A stretch of DNA of 64,000 bases from Thermomicrobiales bacterium. GTDB taxonomy: Bacteria; Chloroflexota; Chloroflexia; Thermomicrobiales; UBA6265. The notes beneath the pieces were generated by a model. The model ran no database searches. It saw only the letters and a list, made by a program, of their open reading frames with translations, and was not told the DNA's origin. Location: positions 75,625 through 139,624 of the forward strand of contig JAWKPF010000012.1 of assembly GCA_041390825.1 (NCBI GenBank), in the 5' to 3' direction. The translations under genes and the position numbers were made by a program. How positions within the stretch are numbered: the stretch's first letter is position 1; each line of letters opens with the position of its first letter. Below, in pieces: positions 1-8,559 of the stretch.

Positions 1-3000
1 ACTGGCCTGGGTGGCGACGCTACCGGAGGGAACGCCACTGGCGGCGCAGTGACCAATGACATAACAACAGCAGTTCTCGTCGGCGGCGACGCGACCGGTG
101 GCAGCGCGATCCAGGGTGACATGCTCGTCCTGACGAACGGCTGCTCGGCGACCGGCGGAGCCGGCGCGGATGGCGGTATCGGCGGCGACGCCCAATCTGG
201 CGGGTCTGCCAACGGCGGAGCCGGTGGAAGCGGTGGCGCGGCCAACTGCGGCGAAACTGGCGGCGGTGGGTACACGGCTGGAACGGCTACACATGACGCG
301 GTTTCGGCTGGCACGGCATCCTCCGCCACTGATGTCGACGGGAGCACCGGTGGCAATGCAACTGGTGGTTCCGCGACAGCTGGCAATGCATCTGGCGGCA
401 GCGCGACTGGCGGAGCCGGCAGCGGTGGGAGCGCTTCGAGCGGAGCGACCACCGGTGGTGACGTCAGTGGCGGCGGCAATATCGGAGGTGCGGGCGGTTC
501 TGGCACGGGCGGCTCGGGAACCGGTGGCGCCGGTACAGGCGGGGATGGCGGCACGGCTACCTCAGGTGATGCGACCGGTGGCTCCGGAGGTGCTGGTGGA
601 TCTGGTGGCGACGGTGGCGACGCGGTTTCTGGCGAAGCCACTGCCGGCGACGGAGGCGATGCCACGGCCGATGCGGCGGTAATCGAGCTCGATCCAAATG
701 CGGACGCAGCTGGCGGCAGCGGTGGCAATGCGACTACCGGAACTGCCACTGGTGGACAAGCAGGAACCGCGGGAGCTGGCGGCGCCGGGGCGGAAGCCAG
801 TAGCGGCGATGCTTCCGCTGGTGGCGGAGTTGGCACGGGCGCAAACGGCGCTGGTGGGTATGGCACTGGCGGCAACGGTGGCAATGCCACTGGCAACACA
901 GCTGGCGGCGAGACGATCGGCGGCGATGTCACCGCGGGCGACGGAGTTGGAGGAATCGCGACGGGCGGCAACGCTTCGGATGCCGGTTCTGCCAGCGGCG
1001 GAGTCGCCACCGGACGCAATGTCACTGTCGATATCACAGGTGGTACGGCAACGACAGGCAATGTCATCGGGGGCACTGCCTCCACCGGCAACATTGCTCC
1101 GGGCGATCTGCTGTCGACGTTGGTCGAACAGGAAGTCCTGACCCCAGGACAAGCTATCGCGTTGGGCATCTTGGTTGGCGGCGATACGCTGGCGGTCGTT
1201 TCGGTCACGGATGGCTGCGCGGTAACTGGAGGCGCCGGCGGCGCGGCCGGATCGGGCGGCAATGCGGATACAGGTGGCACTGCCAGTGGTGGCACAGGAG
1301 GCGCCGGTGGCGGGTCAGGTTGTGGAGACACGACCGGCGGCGGGGAGAGTGCCGGGGATGCGGCCATCGGTCCGGTGAGCTCTGGTGACGCCACTGTAAG
1401 TTCAACGGTCGGATCGAGCACCGGAGGCGATGCCGCCGGCGGCAATGGATACGCAGGCAGCTCGAATGCTGGATCTGCGACCGGAGGCGCGGGAAGCGGT
1501 GGGACAGCGACAGGCGGTTCCACCACCGGCGGAAACGCCACAGGCGGCGGCAACCTCGGTGGCGATGGTGGTACAGGCCAAGGTGGCGCGGGTACCGGCG
1601 GCGCGGGAACGGGCGGAACCGGTGGCACAGCAGCGAGTGGTTCCGCGGACGCTGGAAACGGTGGCGCCGGCGGCGACGCTGGCGACGGTGGAGACGGCGT
1701 CTCTGGCGATGCGCTCGGTCACGATGGCGCGGATGCCGATTCGGATGCGGCCACCTCTCCTGGCAACGGCAACATCGATCGATCGGTCGAAGGGGGCGAC
1801 GGCACGTCCTCCAACTCCGGCAATGGCACTGGCGGCAACGGCGGTTCTGGTGGCACGGGAGGCAATGGCGCGCCAGCAACGACAGGGAATGCCAACGCCA
1901 ACGCGGGTGACGGGACCGGCGCCGATGGGACCGCCGGATCCGGCGACGCTGGCGACGGTGGTGAAGCGACCGGGGAGGTCACCGGCGGCGCTACGACGGG
2001 CGAGATCGTTCACGGTGGTGACGGTACTGGCGGTCCGGCCACAGGAGGCAACGCCGCCGAGGGTGGAGATGCGAATGGCGGAGCCGGCACGGCTGGCAAC
2101 GCCGAGACGACCATTCTGGGTGGAACTGCTACCAGTAGCGATACGGATCTTTCCGATTTCATTCTCGAAAGCGGCTCAGTCGTTTCCCTGGCGACTGGAT
2201 GTACGACGACCAATTCGAATGGCGGAGACGCCGGCGACGGTGGCGAGGCCAGCACGGGCTCCAGCGCGAATGGCGGAAACGGCGGCTCGGTTGGCTTGAG
2301 CAACTGCGGCGCTGTCGATGGAGACACGAATACCGGTGGCTCGGCGGAACTCGAAGGTGTCTCCGGCGGTGACGCTTCCTCGGTCACGGATGCCACTGGT
2401 TCGGCTGGCGGCGACGGAACTGGCGCGGACGCTGGTTCGTCTGACGGTCAGGCAGATTCCAACGGCGGCGACGCGACCGGTGGCAACGGATCTGGTGGAA
2501 ACGCCTCTGGTGGCGATGTGACTGGTCAGAGTGTCACCGGTGGCGGAAACGCTGCTGGTGATGGCGGCGACGCAACCGGCGCCGACGCAGCCGGCGGAGC
2601 CGGTGCCGGAGGCGATGGTGGCACGGCCATTGGCGGTGATGCTTCCGGTGGCGACGGTGGAGCAGGCGGTGATGGCGGCAATGGTGGAGACGGTGTTTCC
2701 GGGGATGCCGGAATTCTTCCACCGACCCCGACACCGATCCCAACTGTGAATCCGACCCCGCCGGTCGAGCCGACACCGGGTGACATTTCGACTCCGACCA
2801 ATGACGAGGTCATCGGTTCGATCAAGGCACTGCCCTCGACTGGCACGGATGCCGGACAGGGCGCTTCGACCATGCGAATCCTCTTGCTCATCCTCATGGC
2901 GGCGACCACCGCAGGTGTCATCGCGGTCATGCTTCACGTGCGCCGCGAGCACGACGAGCGGGCGCGACGGTCCCGTGTCCGCGTGCGAACCGGAAGGGGC

Positions 3001-3009
3001 CAGCGATGA
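1..3009 (+). CDS. Glycine-rich LPxTG cell-wall-anchored protein (5' end outside window)
   Basis: The frame is open from the first base, so the true start lies upstream; the GTG at 49 is only the first in-frame start-like codon. Residue numbers below count from it (986 residues). The body is almost entirely Gly/Ala/Thr/Ser/Asp with GG-x-x-x-GG periodicity, in three long modules. Each module has a non-glycine lead, a first Cys (32, 390, 718) and a second Cys exactly 35 residues later (67, 425, 753). A Pro/Thr linker (about 2715-2800) leads to the sorting motif LPSTG (residue 928), a hydrophobic segment and an Arg-rich tail. This layout is known from sortase substrates, so the protein is inferred to be covalently wall-bound. 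No sortase gene is seen in the window. Its function is unknown; it resembles PE_PGRS proteins only in composition. Confidence 0.85.
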   Translation, partial: TGLGGDATGGNATGGAVTNDITTAVLVGGDATGGSAIQGDMLVLTNGCSATGGAGADGGIGGDAQSGGSANGGAGGSGGAANCGETGGGGYTAGTATHDAVSAGTASSATDVDGSTGGNATGGSATAGNASGGSATGGAGSGGSASSGATTGGDVSGGGNIGGAGGSGTGGSGTGGAGTGGDGGTATSGDATGGSGGAGGSGGDGGDAVSGEATAGDGGDATADAAVIELDPNADAAGGSGGNATTGTATGGQAGTAGAGGAGAEASSGDASAGGGVGTGANGAGGYGTGGNGGNATGNTAGGETIGGDVTAGDGVGGIATGGNASDAGSASGGVATGRNVTVDITGGTATTGNVIGGTASTGNIAPGDLLSTLVEQEVLTPGQAIALGILVGGDTLAVVSVTDGCAVTGGAGGAAGSGGNADTGGTASGGTGGAGGGSGCGDTTGGGESAGDAAIGPVSSGDATVSSTVGSSTGGDAAGGNGYAGSSNAGSATGGAGSGGTATGGSTTGGNATGGGNLGGDGGTGQGGAGTGGAGTGGTGGTAASGSADAGNGGAGGDAGDGGDGVSGDALGHDGADADSDAATSPGNGNIDRSVEGGDGTSSNSGNGTGGNGGSGGTGGNGAPATTGNANANAGDGTGADGTAGSGDAGDGGEATGEVTGGATTGEIVHGGDGTGGPATGGNAAEGGDANGGAGTAGNAETTILGGTATSSDTDLSDFILESGSVVSLATGCTTTNSNGGDAGDGGEASTGSSANGGNGGSVGLSNCGAVDGDTNTGGSAELEGVSGGDASSVTDATGSAGGDGTGADAGSSDGQADSNGGDATGGNGSGGNASGGDVTGQSVTGGGNAAGDGGDATGADAAGGAGAGGDGGTAIGGDASGGDGGAGGDGGNGGDGVSGDAGILPPTPTPIPTVNPTPPVEPTPGDISTPTNDEVIGSIKALPSTGTDAGQGASTMRILLLILMAATTAGVIAVMLHVRREHDERARRSRVRVRTGRGQR

Positions 3010-3014
3010 AAGGC

Positions 3015-3043
3015 TTGTTTGCACTTTTCCCCGCTGGTAGGAT
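3015..3043 (+). promoter_or_regulatory. Candidate promoter between the two LPxTG genes
   Basis: TTGTTT at 3015-3020 and TAGGAT at 3038-3043 are separated by 17 bases, with TGG just before the -10 box (extended -10 form). It lies right after the stop of the glycine-rich gene and about 140 bases before the start of the second surface-protein gene. Match to consensus is moderate, so this is a suggestion only. Confidence 0.3.
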
Positions 3044-3181
3044 GGACGTGGGGAGGGCAGCGTTCGCTTCCCGATCGCTCCGAGGAAGCGCGTGCTCCTC
3101 GACGCTGTTATCGACTTGGGAGTGTTCCGCACTCAGCACGGCGAAACTGGGCACCCACCCGGGCGCCGGGAAATCGTTCAC

Positions 3182-5195
3182 ATGATGAGCCGATCGAACA
3201 CATTGCGCTGGCTTGGCGTGCTTCTCCTTGATCCCCGGTCCTGAGTTCGGGCTGGGCGGCCACGGCAATCGCTCAGGAGTCGGACGGCACACCTGTTCCT
3301 GCGCCAACGGCAACCGTCGAGGGCGTCGTCTCGATCGGCGATGAGTCCAGCACGGGAATCTCTGAGGAACCGGTCGTCACCGAAGAACCGAGTGTGGCTT
3401 CGACCGAAACAGCGGGTGATGGCGAAACTGCCACCCCAACGGAGTCGTCCGGCGGTATTGGGGACGACAACGACTCGGGTGTTTCGACCGGTGAAGGGAC
3501 ACCCACACCGGAAACGAGCGAGACGGCCAGTCCAACGGCCGAAGCGAGCCCCACCGAAACCGCAAGCCCGACAAGCGCAGCGAGCCCAACCGCGAGTCCC
3601 ACCGAAAGCGTGGAAGCTGCGGCAGTGAGTGTGTCGGTGACGATTTACACCTGCTCGAGCGGCTATAGCGGTGGCGATCCCGGAAGCGACGGCAATTGTG
3701 GGCCCGCTGCCGGCGTTGGCGTTTCGGCCTCGTCAGAGGGCGGCCCAATCGGCGCAAGCACTACCAACGGTTCCGGTGTCGCCTCATTCGATGCGCCGGA
3801 AGGTGAAACGGTTACGTTCACCGAGGACCAGAGCACGCTTCCGAGCGGATTTGTGCCCGATGGCAACGGGTCGGCCTCGGTTGCAGCCAGCGATGGCGCC
3901 TCTGCCTACATCGTCAATATCCAGGTGAGCACGGCAGGCCGACTCCAGATCTCCAATGGCCAGTGCCCCACCTCTGGTGAAGCGCGCACGCAGTTCATCG
4001 TTGTTGGGCCGCTCGCCATGCAAGCAGCCGGGCTTGGCTGTGAGCCGCGTGCCGGCGCGAGCCTCACCGTTGCTGGCGCGGGTGGAACGTATTCGGTCGT
4101 CACTGATGGCGCTGGCAATTGGATTGGGACGGTTCCGGTTGGTTCCTACACCATTTCGAACGCAAACGGATCCGCTGATCTCGAGGTGGTGGCTGGAGCA
4201 ACGACGATCGTCCTGGCTGTCGACTATGTACCTGGCCCCAAGGGCACATTGACCATCGAACGCTTCGACTGCGCGGAAGGCGCCGAAGGAACCTTCATTA
4301 CCATCGGCGGTGGTCCGAACAACGCCAGCTGCGTTCCGAGCGACAGAAGCGTCAGCGTGGCCTCTTCTGAGGGAGGCGCCGCGCCGTTGGTCATCGACCT
4401 CGGCGAAGACGGGGCGACCTCCGTGGAAGTTGCGGCTGGCGACTATGTGGTCACCGACGGGCCGACGGGCGCATCCGCGGCCGTGTATGTGCCCGAAGGC
4501 GATTCGGTCACCGCGTCCATCAACAGCACGATTCTTTCCGGAGCGATTTCGGCCAGTCTGTACTGGTGTTCGGAATCGGTCAGGCGTTGTGAACCCCACC
4601 ACCTGGGGCAATTGGACGACTGGATGCGGCCGCGCCGGCGCTGGCGTAGTAGTGTCGCTTCTCGATGGCAGCGGCAATGTCGTTTCCACCGCGTCCACCG
4701 GCGGCAACGGATCGCTGTCGTTCACCAACCTGGTGCCGGGGACTTACTCACTCTCGTCGTCCAGCGGTTGCGCGCTCTTTGCAAATGGCGCCGATGCGCG
4801 CAATGGCTTCACCATCGCCGCCGGTGACACCGTGCAGATTGCGGCCTTTGGATGCGAAGAACCGTCCTACGTGCCGGAAGAGCCCGAGGAGCCGGGCCCG
4901 AACCCGGGTTCGATTGGCGGCGAGAATGGCAATCCTTCCGGTGGCGGCGGGTCCATCGGAAGCGGCGATGCCCTCGGCAACGGCGGTGGTTTCACGAGTG
5001 CGCCATTCGCGCCCTCAGGGTTCCACACGGAATCTCACGATGAATCCGCTGGCGAACGTGTCCACGCTCCCCGCAACGGGCGAGGGGACCGATCGATTCG
5101 CGAATACCACGCTGTTGATGTTGCTCGGTCTTGCGGCTCTGGCAGCCGGAGCGGCGACCTCGCTCGCTCCGCAACGGCCCAAACGCCAGCGATAG
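3182..5195 (+). pseudogene. LPxTG surface protein with prealbumin-like repeats, split over several frames
   Basis: The reading passes through three frames with three shifts. ATG 3182 (or 3185) opens a signal-peptide start (MMSRSNTLRWLGVLLL) that stops at 3242. The next frame, open after 3231, gives the rest of the signal region (ATAIAQES), a Pro/Thr/Ser-rich spacer and three and a half domains. Near 4570-4590 the sense passes to another frame (NPTTWGNWTTGC onward). Near 5018-5024 it shifts again to reach LPATG at about 5070, a hydrophobic segment and a basic tail ending at 5195. About four domains of about 95 residues each start with a strand holding a Cys, have a second Cys 15-25 residues later, and continue as a Gly/Val-rich beta region like SpaA/Cna-B prealbumin folds. 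Either the gene is decayed or the assembly has indel errors. Sense of the parts is strong; the intact product is not demonstrated. Confidence 0.7.
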
Positions 5196-5271
5196 CATCT
5201 GGAATGCTGCAATCGGCTGGATAGGCCGGCCTGGTTCGCGGTAGCATCCGCACGCGCGTCGGAGGACGCAC

Positions 5272-5346
5272 GACCCTCTAGCTCAATGGCAGAGCACCGG
5301 ACTTTTAATCCGTTGGTTCCGGGTTCGAGTCCCGGGGTCACTACCA
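5272..5346 (+). tRNA. tRNA-Lys (anticodon TTT), acceptor stem irregular
   Basis: The D arm (GCTC/GAGC), anticodon arm with loop CTTTTAA, and T arm (CCGGG/CCCGG around TTCGAGT) are all well formed, and ACCA follows at 5343-5346. The acceptor stem does not close in the normal register: with canonical spacing GACCCTC faces GGTCACT, which do not pair. Only a shifted 5-bp pairing, GACCC (5272-5276) with GGGTC (5335-5339), is possible, and it steals a base from the T stem. So this is either a decayed or recombinant tRNA, such as an attachment-site remnant next to the decayed integrase, or a sequence error. Confidence 0.6.
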
Positions 5347-6678
5347 GAAAGCCGCATGATTGCTAGGTTTTTCGATCTCTGACGGTCATAGACTCCGGAT
5401 CGGGCCTGCGGCGGTACCGCCTCACAGCACCGCCTTTTCGTTAAAAACGCGGGCACAATGTCCATGATCGATCTACTGGAACCTGCAAGGGTCGGTTAGG
5501 GTCGCCACCTCTTCGGATTTCGGGCTTCCTGAACGGCACCAAAGGCCTGCTCTCCCCAAGATACCGACCTTGCAGGAACACCCGCCAGATAGGGTGAAAG
5601 TGGAGTTGACCTTGCTCGAATGGCACCACGCCTGGGGAATTCCTTGTCATCGTGCGCCTGGGGTCAAATAAACCTGCTGTTTCGCATTGCCGGGTGGCCG
5701 TGTTGGACTTCAAACGGTGAGTAGACGGGAATGACGTGTTGCTGGGACGGTGCTCCTGAACCCACCCCCGACCCTTTTCCATCCGCATTGCTACGTACGT
5801 CCCAAAAACCCGGCTCAACATCCATCCATTGAAAATACGGGATGATCGATGCGAACCCTGACTGAGGCTTGCGGCTTGGAAAAGGCCGCCAACCCCCTGT
5901 ATTCCCTGCCTCTTACTAGGTCACGGGCGACCTGCATTGTCACGCCGCTCGGATGCAGCCAGCCATATTGTAGAATACTCACGACGACCGAACCAAGCGA
6001 TCTCCAACGCTTCGCGAGTCATCTGATCGACGATTTCTGCGCCGTTCCCGATTGCGGCTATTTTCGGCCTCCGTGGCGAACAATTGCACCCGGATTCGTC
6101 AGCGTCACCGACAGTGAGAGATGGGAGCAGGTGAATCCGGGTTCGTCGGATCACGCAGCTCGCCGGTCATAGTGCGCCAACGGTCAACCCAAGCGACTAG
6201 GATTTCCACTACCTGCAGAGCAGCAATTGCGATGATTGCCGCTCCTACCGAATGGACCCGTGCCGAGACAGTGCTGTTGAGAAACCGACTCCAGTTCGTC
6301 GTCATCACGGAGCCACTTCGGATCATCAATGCCAGAGTCCGCGATCCTGTTGCCGAAGGCCTTTGACGAACCTACCCAAGCAGAGATCGCCAGCGAACCC
6401 CACAATGCACCAGCTTTCAGCACTTATGGCCAGCTTTTACAATGTCGTGGGCTCTTGATTGTCGGGAACCAAGAACTCCTGTGGTCAGGCGGCAATCAGC
6501 GATTACGGAAATATTTCGGCTAGTGAATTGAGAGCAAGTACGAGGGCTGGGTCACGTGGCACCAGTCGTTCGGCCCGGTTGGCATGGAGGTTTGTGTCGG
6601 GGCGGGCCGAAATCAGTCTACTTTGTAGCGCGCTTCCTCGCCACGTGCACAGGCCGCAAGCGTCGCGCCGTTTCCCTG
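5347..6678. other. Gene-poor stretch, probable interior of a decayed element
   Basis: No frame here gives a convincing protein. A GC hairpin GGCGGT (5410-5415) / ACCGCC (5429-5434) followed by TTTT could terminate the tRNA transcript. On the minus strand two overlapping short frames (6105-6329 and 6184-6423) and one at 5921-6154 have somewhat protein-like composition, including one hydrophobic run (VGAAIIAIAALQVVEILVAW). They may be shards of former genes, but I cannot assign them. The base composition is less GC-rich and less codon-structured than the flanks. Together with the recombinase remnant to the right, this looks like an eroded insertion. Confidence 0.4.
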
Positions 6679-7180
6679 TCATATCCCGGACTCCGCCCGC
6701 TCTTGCGCATCTGCATTTTCGATCAGCGTTAACGGGCTGCCATGGCCGTGAGAATCATCTGGCTGTGACTGAGTTGCTCCATGACTGAGCGCATTGGAAC
6801 GCCAGCAGCCAGCAAGAGGGGCGCGCAGTTGTGCCGTAGCGCAGTGAAGCCGCATGGAGGAAGCTCGGCTTCGCTCAAGAGATGCCTCAGCCTTCAATAG
6901 CTATTGCTCGGACCAATCGTCGTCCCGGGAACTGTTGCGAAGACCAGATCGCTGTGCCGCCATTGATACCCGGTCGGGCTTCAGGAACGAATGCCTGTCC
7001 CGTTGCATTTGCAACGCCTCAACGGTTTACCAAGGAAGCGGTGACGTTGGCGCCGACCGCTGCATCTGGGGTTCACCGAATCCATATTCGCCAATGATCC
7101 AGTGGACCGTCTTCCGAACCCGAAGGGTTGAATTCATCGGGTCCTGTCAGCGCAGACTAGCCATTTCCCAGGACCTCAAC
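6679..7180 (-). pseudogene. Decayed tyrosine recombinase (phage-type integrase), catalytic domain remnant
   Basis: Reading the minus strand through several frames recovers the ordered catalytic-domain landmarks of tyrosine recombinases. These are GEMASLR then TGA (7147-7149, where Trp is usual), RVRKTVHW and GEYGFGEP (about 7070-7125), VEALQMQRDRHSF (about 6980-7020) and DLVFATVPGTTIGP (about 6900-6945). After an in-frame TGA at 6894-6896 come LRHNCAPLLLAAGVP (from 6839) and MEQLSHSQMILT, which stop at 6729-6731. The tail (PLTLIENADAQERAES) is in another frame. The His of the HxLRH box is Thr, and the catalytic Tyr region is lost. The N-terminal part is absent, cut off where the adjacent VOC gene begins. 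At least two nonsense changes and two frameshifts make it non-functional. Assignment is by motif reading only. Confidence 0.8.
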
Positions 7181-7199
7181 CTGGTGAATAGGGCCGCGG

Positions 7200-7628
7200 T
7201 CAAGAGAGCTGCGTGGTCGGCCCTGCGACCCCGGGCCATTGGTCAGGATTTGCCGAGACATCCACCACGATGCCGTCGGGATCAGCAACCTTGAATGACT
7301 CTGTCGGCGGATTGGACGGGTCGTATGGCTTGCCGCCATCCACAACATCCCAGATGATCTCGAATCCCAATCCCTGCAACCGTTCCGCCGCGGTCGCCAG
7401 GTCATCGACAAGCACGCCGATGTGCAGGTAGTCCAGCATGCCGGAGACATGTGCTGGCCGGTCTGGACCGTTATGCTGGAAGATCCGGAAGTTGCTCCAT
7501 CCGTCGGTCAAGTCGCAATGCACGTCCGACTCCTGCACCACTGCGAGCGCGAGTGCGTCCCGCCAGAACCGCAGCGTTTCGGACAGGTTCGTTGCTCGCA
7601 CCCCAACATGAACGAGTCGTGTCGTCAT
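7200..7628 (-). CDS. VOC (glyoxalase/bleomycin-resistance fold) family protein
   Basis: This 142-residue protein has the two beta-alpha-beta-beta-beta modules of the vicinal oxygen chelate fold. It opens with HVGVRATNLSETLRFWRDAL and has a second module around YLHIGVLVDDLATAAERL. Its C-terminal region, FKVADPDGIVVDVS, matches the usual metal-site strand of VOC dioxygenases and glyoxalases, though the last ligand is Asp rather than Glu. The start ATG lies 35 bases after the stop of the SMP-30 gene, so it is probably the last gene of a three-gene minus-strand operon with the lactonase and the epimerase-like gene. The substrate cannot be told. Its 3' end directly abuts the decayed recombinase. 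Confidence 0.85.
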   Translation of the reverse strand: MTTRLVHVGVRATNLSETLRFWRDALALAVVQESDVHCDLTDGWSNFRIFQHNGPDRPAHVSGMLDYLHIGVLVDDLATAAERLQGLGFEIIWDVVDGGKPYDPSNPPTESFKVADPDGIVVDVSANPDQWPGVAGPTTQLS

Positions 7629-7662
7629 GAGTCGCTTTCCTTTGATGTTCGCTTTGCGATCC

Positions 7663-8559
7663 TCATCCCAGTTTCGGGAAGCGCATTGGCAGACCGGGAA
7701 TCTCCATCTCGATCGTCGTCAAGTGCCACCGGGAGAGACTGCCGATCACCATGGTGGTCCGTTGCGGACCGGTGAACGCGATATTCGTCGGCGCGGCCAG
7801 TTGCGTGTTCTGCCAGTCGTACCCCAGCACGTCCAGAACTCCGTCGGTGCCGAACCGATAGACCACGCTCGGGGCATAGCAGGCGATGTACAACGTCCCC
7901 TCGGCATCGAAGGCGATTCCGTCCGGGACGTTTTTCGGGAGCTCCACTACCGTTTCCACTGTCCCAGCCGAGCCATCCGGCTCGATCGCCACGCGCACGA
8001 TTCCGGGCAATTCCGATGCCACCACATACAACCACTGTCCGTCCGGGCTGAGCGCCAGACCGTTGGGGAACGCCGGCACACCTTCACTGAACAGCTCCGT
8101 CGTTCGATCGGGGCGCACGACCAAAATGCACCCATCCTTCCCGCCCCAGTGCCCGGAGTCGGTAATGTACAGATTGCCCTCGGCGTCGAACACCGGATAG
8201 TTCGGATTGACGAACGCTCTCCCCGGGACGCCGCTCGTGTAATTCGACACGACGCCCTCCGGAGTCACTTTCTTGACCGAATGGGTACTCGTCTCACAGA
8301 TGTAGACGTTGCTGTCCGCATCGAGCGCAAGCCCAAGGGCGAACCCGTCCACCATGCCGATCTGCTGCGCTGTCCCGTCAGGAGCGATGCGGTAGACCTG
8401 GCCCAGCTCGCCCCCGGCATAGATCGTGCCGTCCGGTCCCTCAGCGACCCCTTCCGGGTGGTCGAGCCCATTGGCCCAGGTACGGAACTCCGCCAGATCG
8501 CGCAAAGGATCGGACTCCAGGCCGATCGTCACATCCCAAACACCGGATACCTGACTCAT
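7663..8559 (-). CDS. SMP-30/gluconolactonase/LRE family protein
   Basis: This 298-residue six-bladed beta-propeller of the SMP-30 family hydrolyses sugar lactones or related esters in characterised members. The characteristic metal-site segments are visible: an early Glu in HPEGVAEGPDG, an Asn in FPNGLALSPDG and an Asp in VPDGIAFDAEG, each at a blade start. There is no signal peptide, so it is cytoplasmic. Its ATG overlaps the stop of the upstream gene by four bases (ATGA, 8556-8559), which implies translational coupling. The partner is an aldose-epimerase-like protein, so the pair suits uptake and opening of a sugar acid or lactone. The exact substrate is unknown. Confidence 0.85.
   Translation of the reverse strand: MSQVSGVWDVTIGLESDPLRDLAEFRTWANGLDHPEGVAEGPDGTIYAGGELGQVYRIAPDGTAQQIGMVDGFALGLALDADSNVYICETSTHSVKKVTPEGVVSNYTSGVPGRAFVNPNYPVFDAEGNLYITDSGHWGGKDGCILVVRPDRTTELFSEGVPAFPNGLALSPDGQWLYVVASELPGIVRVAIEPDGSAGTVETVVELPKNVPDGIAFDAEGTLYIACYAPSVVYRFGTDGVLDVLGYDWQNTQLAAPTNIAFTGPQRTTMVIGSLSRWHLTTIEMEIPGLPMRFPKLG

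Noticed and set aside
562..2930. Several long minus- and plus-strand frames inside the glycine-rich gene (such as 1205-1879 and 2176-3132 minus)
   Set aside because: They are shadows of a repetitive GC-rich gene: no start signals, His/Arg/Cys-rich mirror composition and no motif.
49..3009. Short repeats that could suggest a CRISPR array or a PE_PGRS family gene
   Set aside because: Repeats are codon-phased Gly-rich words without spacers of fixed length; the LPxTG tail and absence of a PE domain exclude PE_PGRS.
4310..5224. Programmed ribosomal frameshifting as the reason for split frames in the second LPxTG gene
   Set aside because: There are three shifts of different direction and no slippery heptamer or following pseudoknot is evident; decay or sequencing error is simpler.
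5441..5821. Minus-strand 126-codon frame as a real gene
   Set aside because: No motif, no ribosome site and it lies in the eroded stretch; composition does not fit neighbouring genes.
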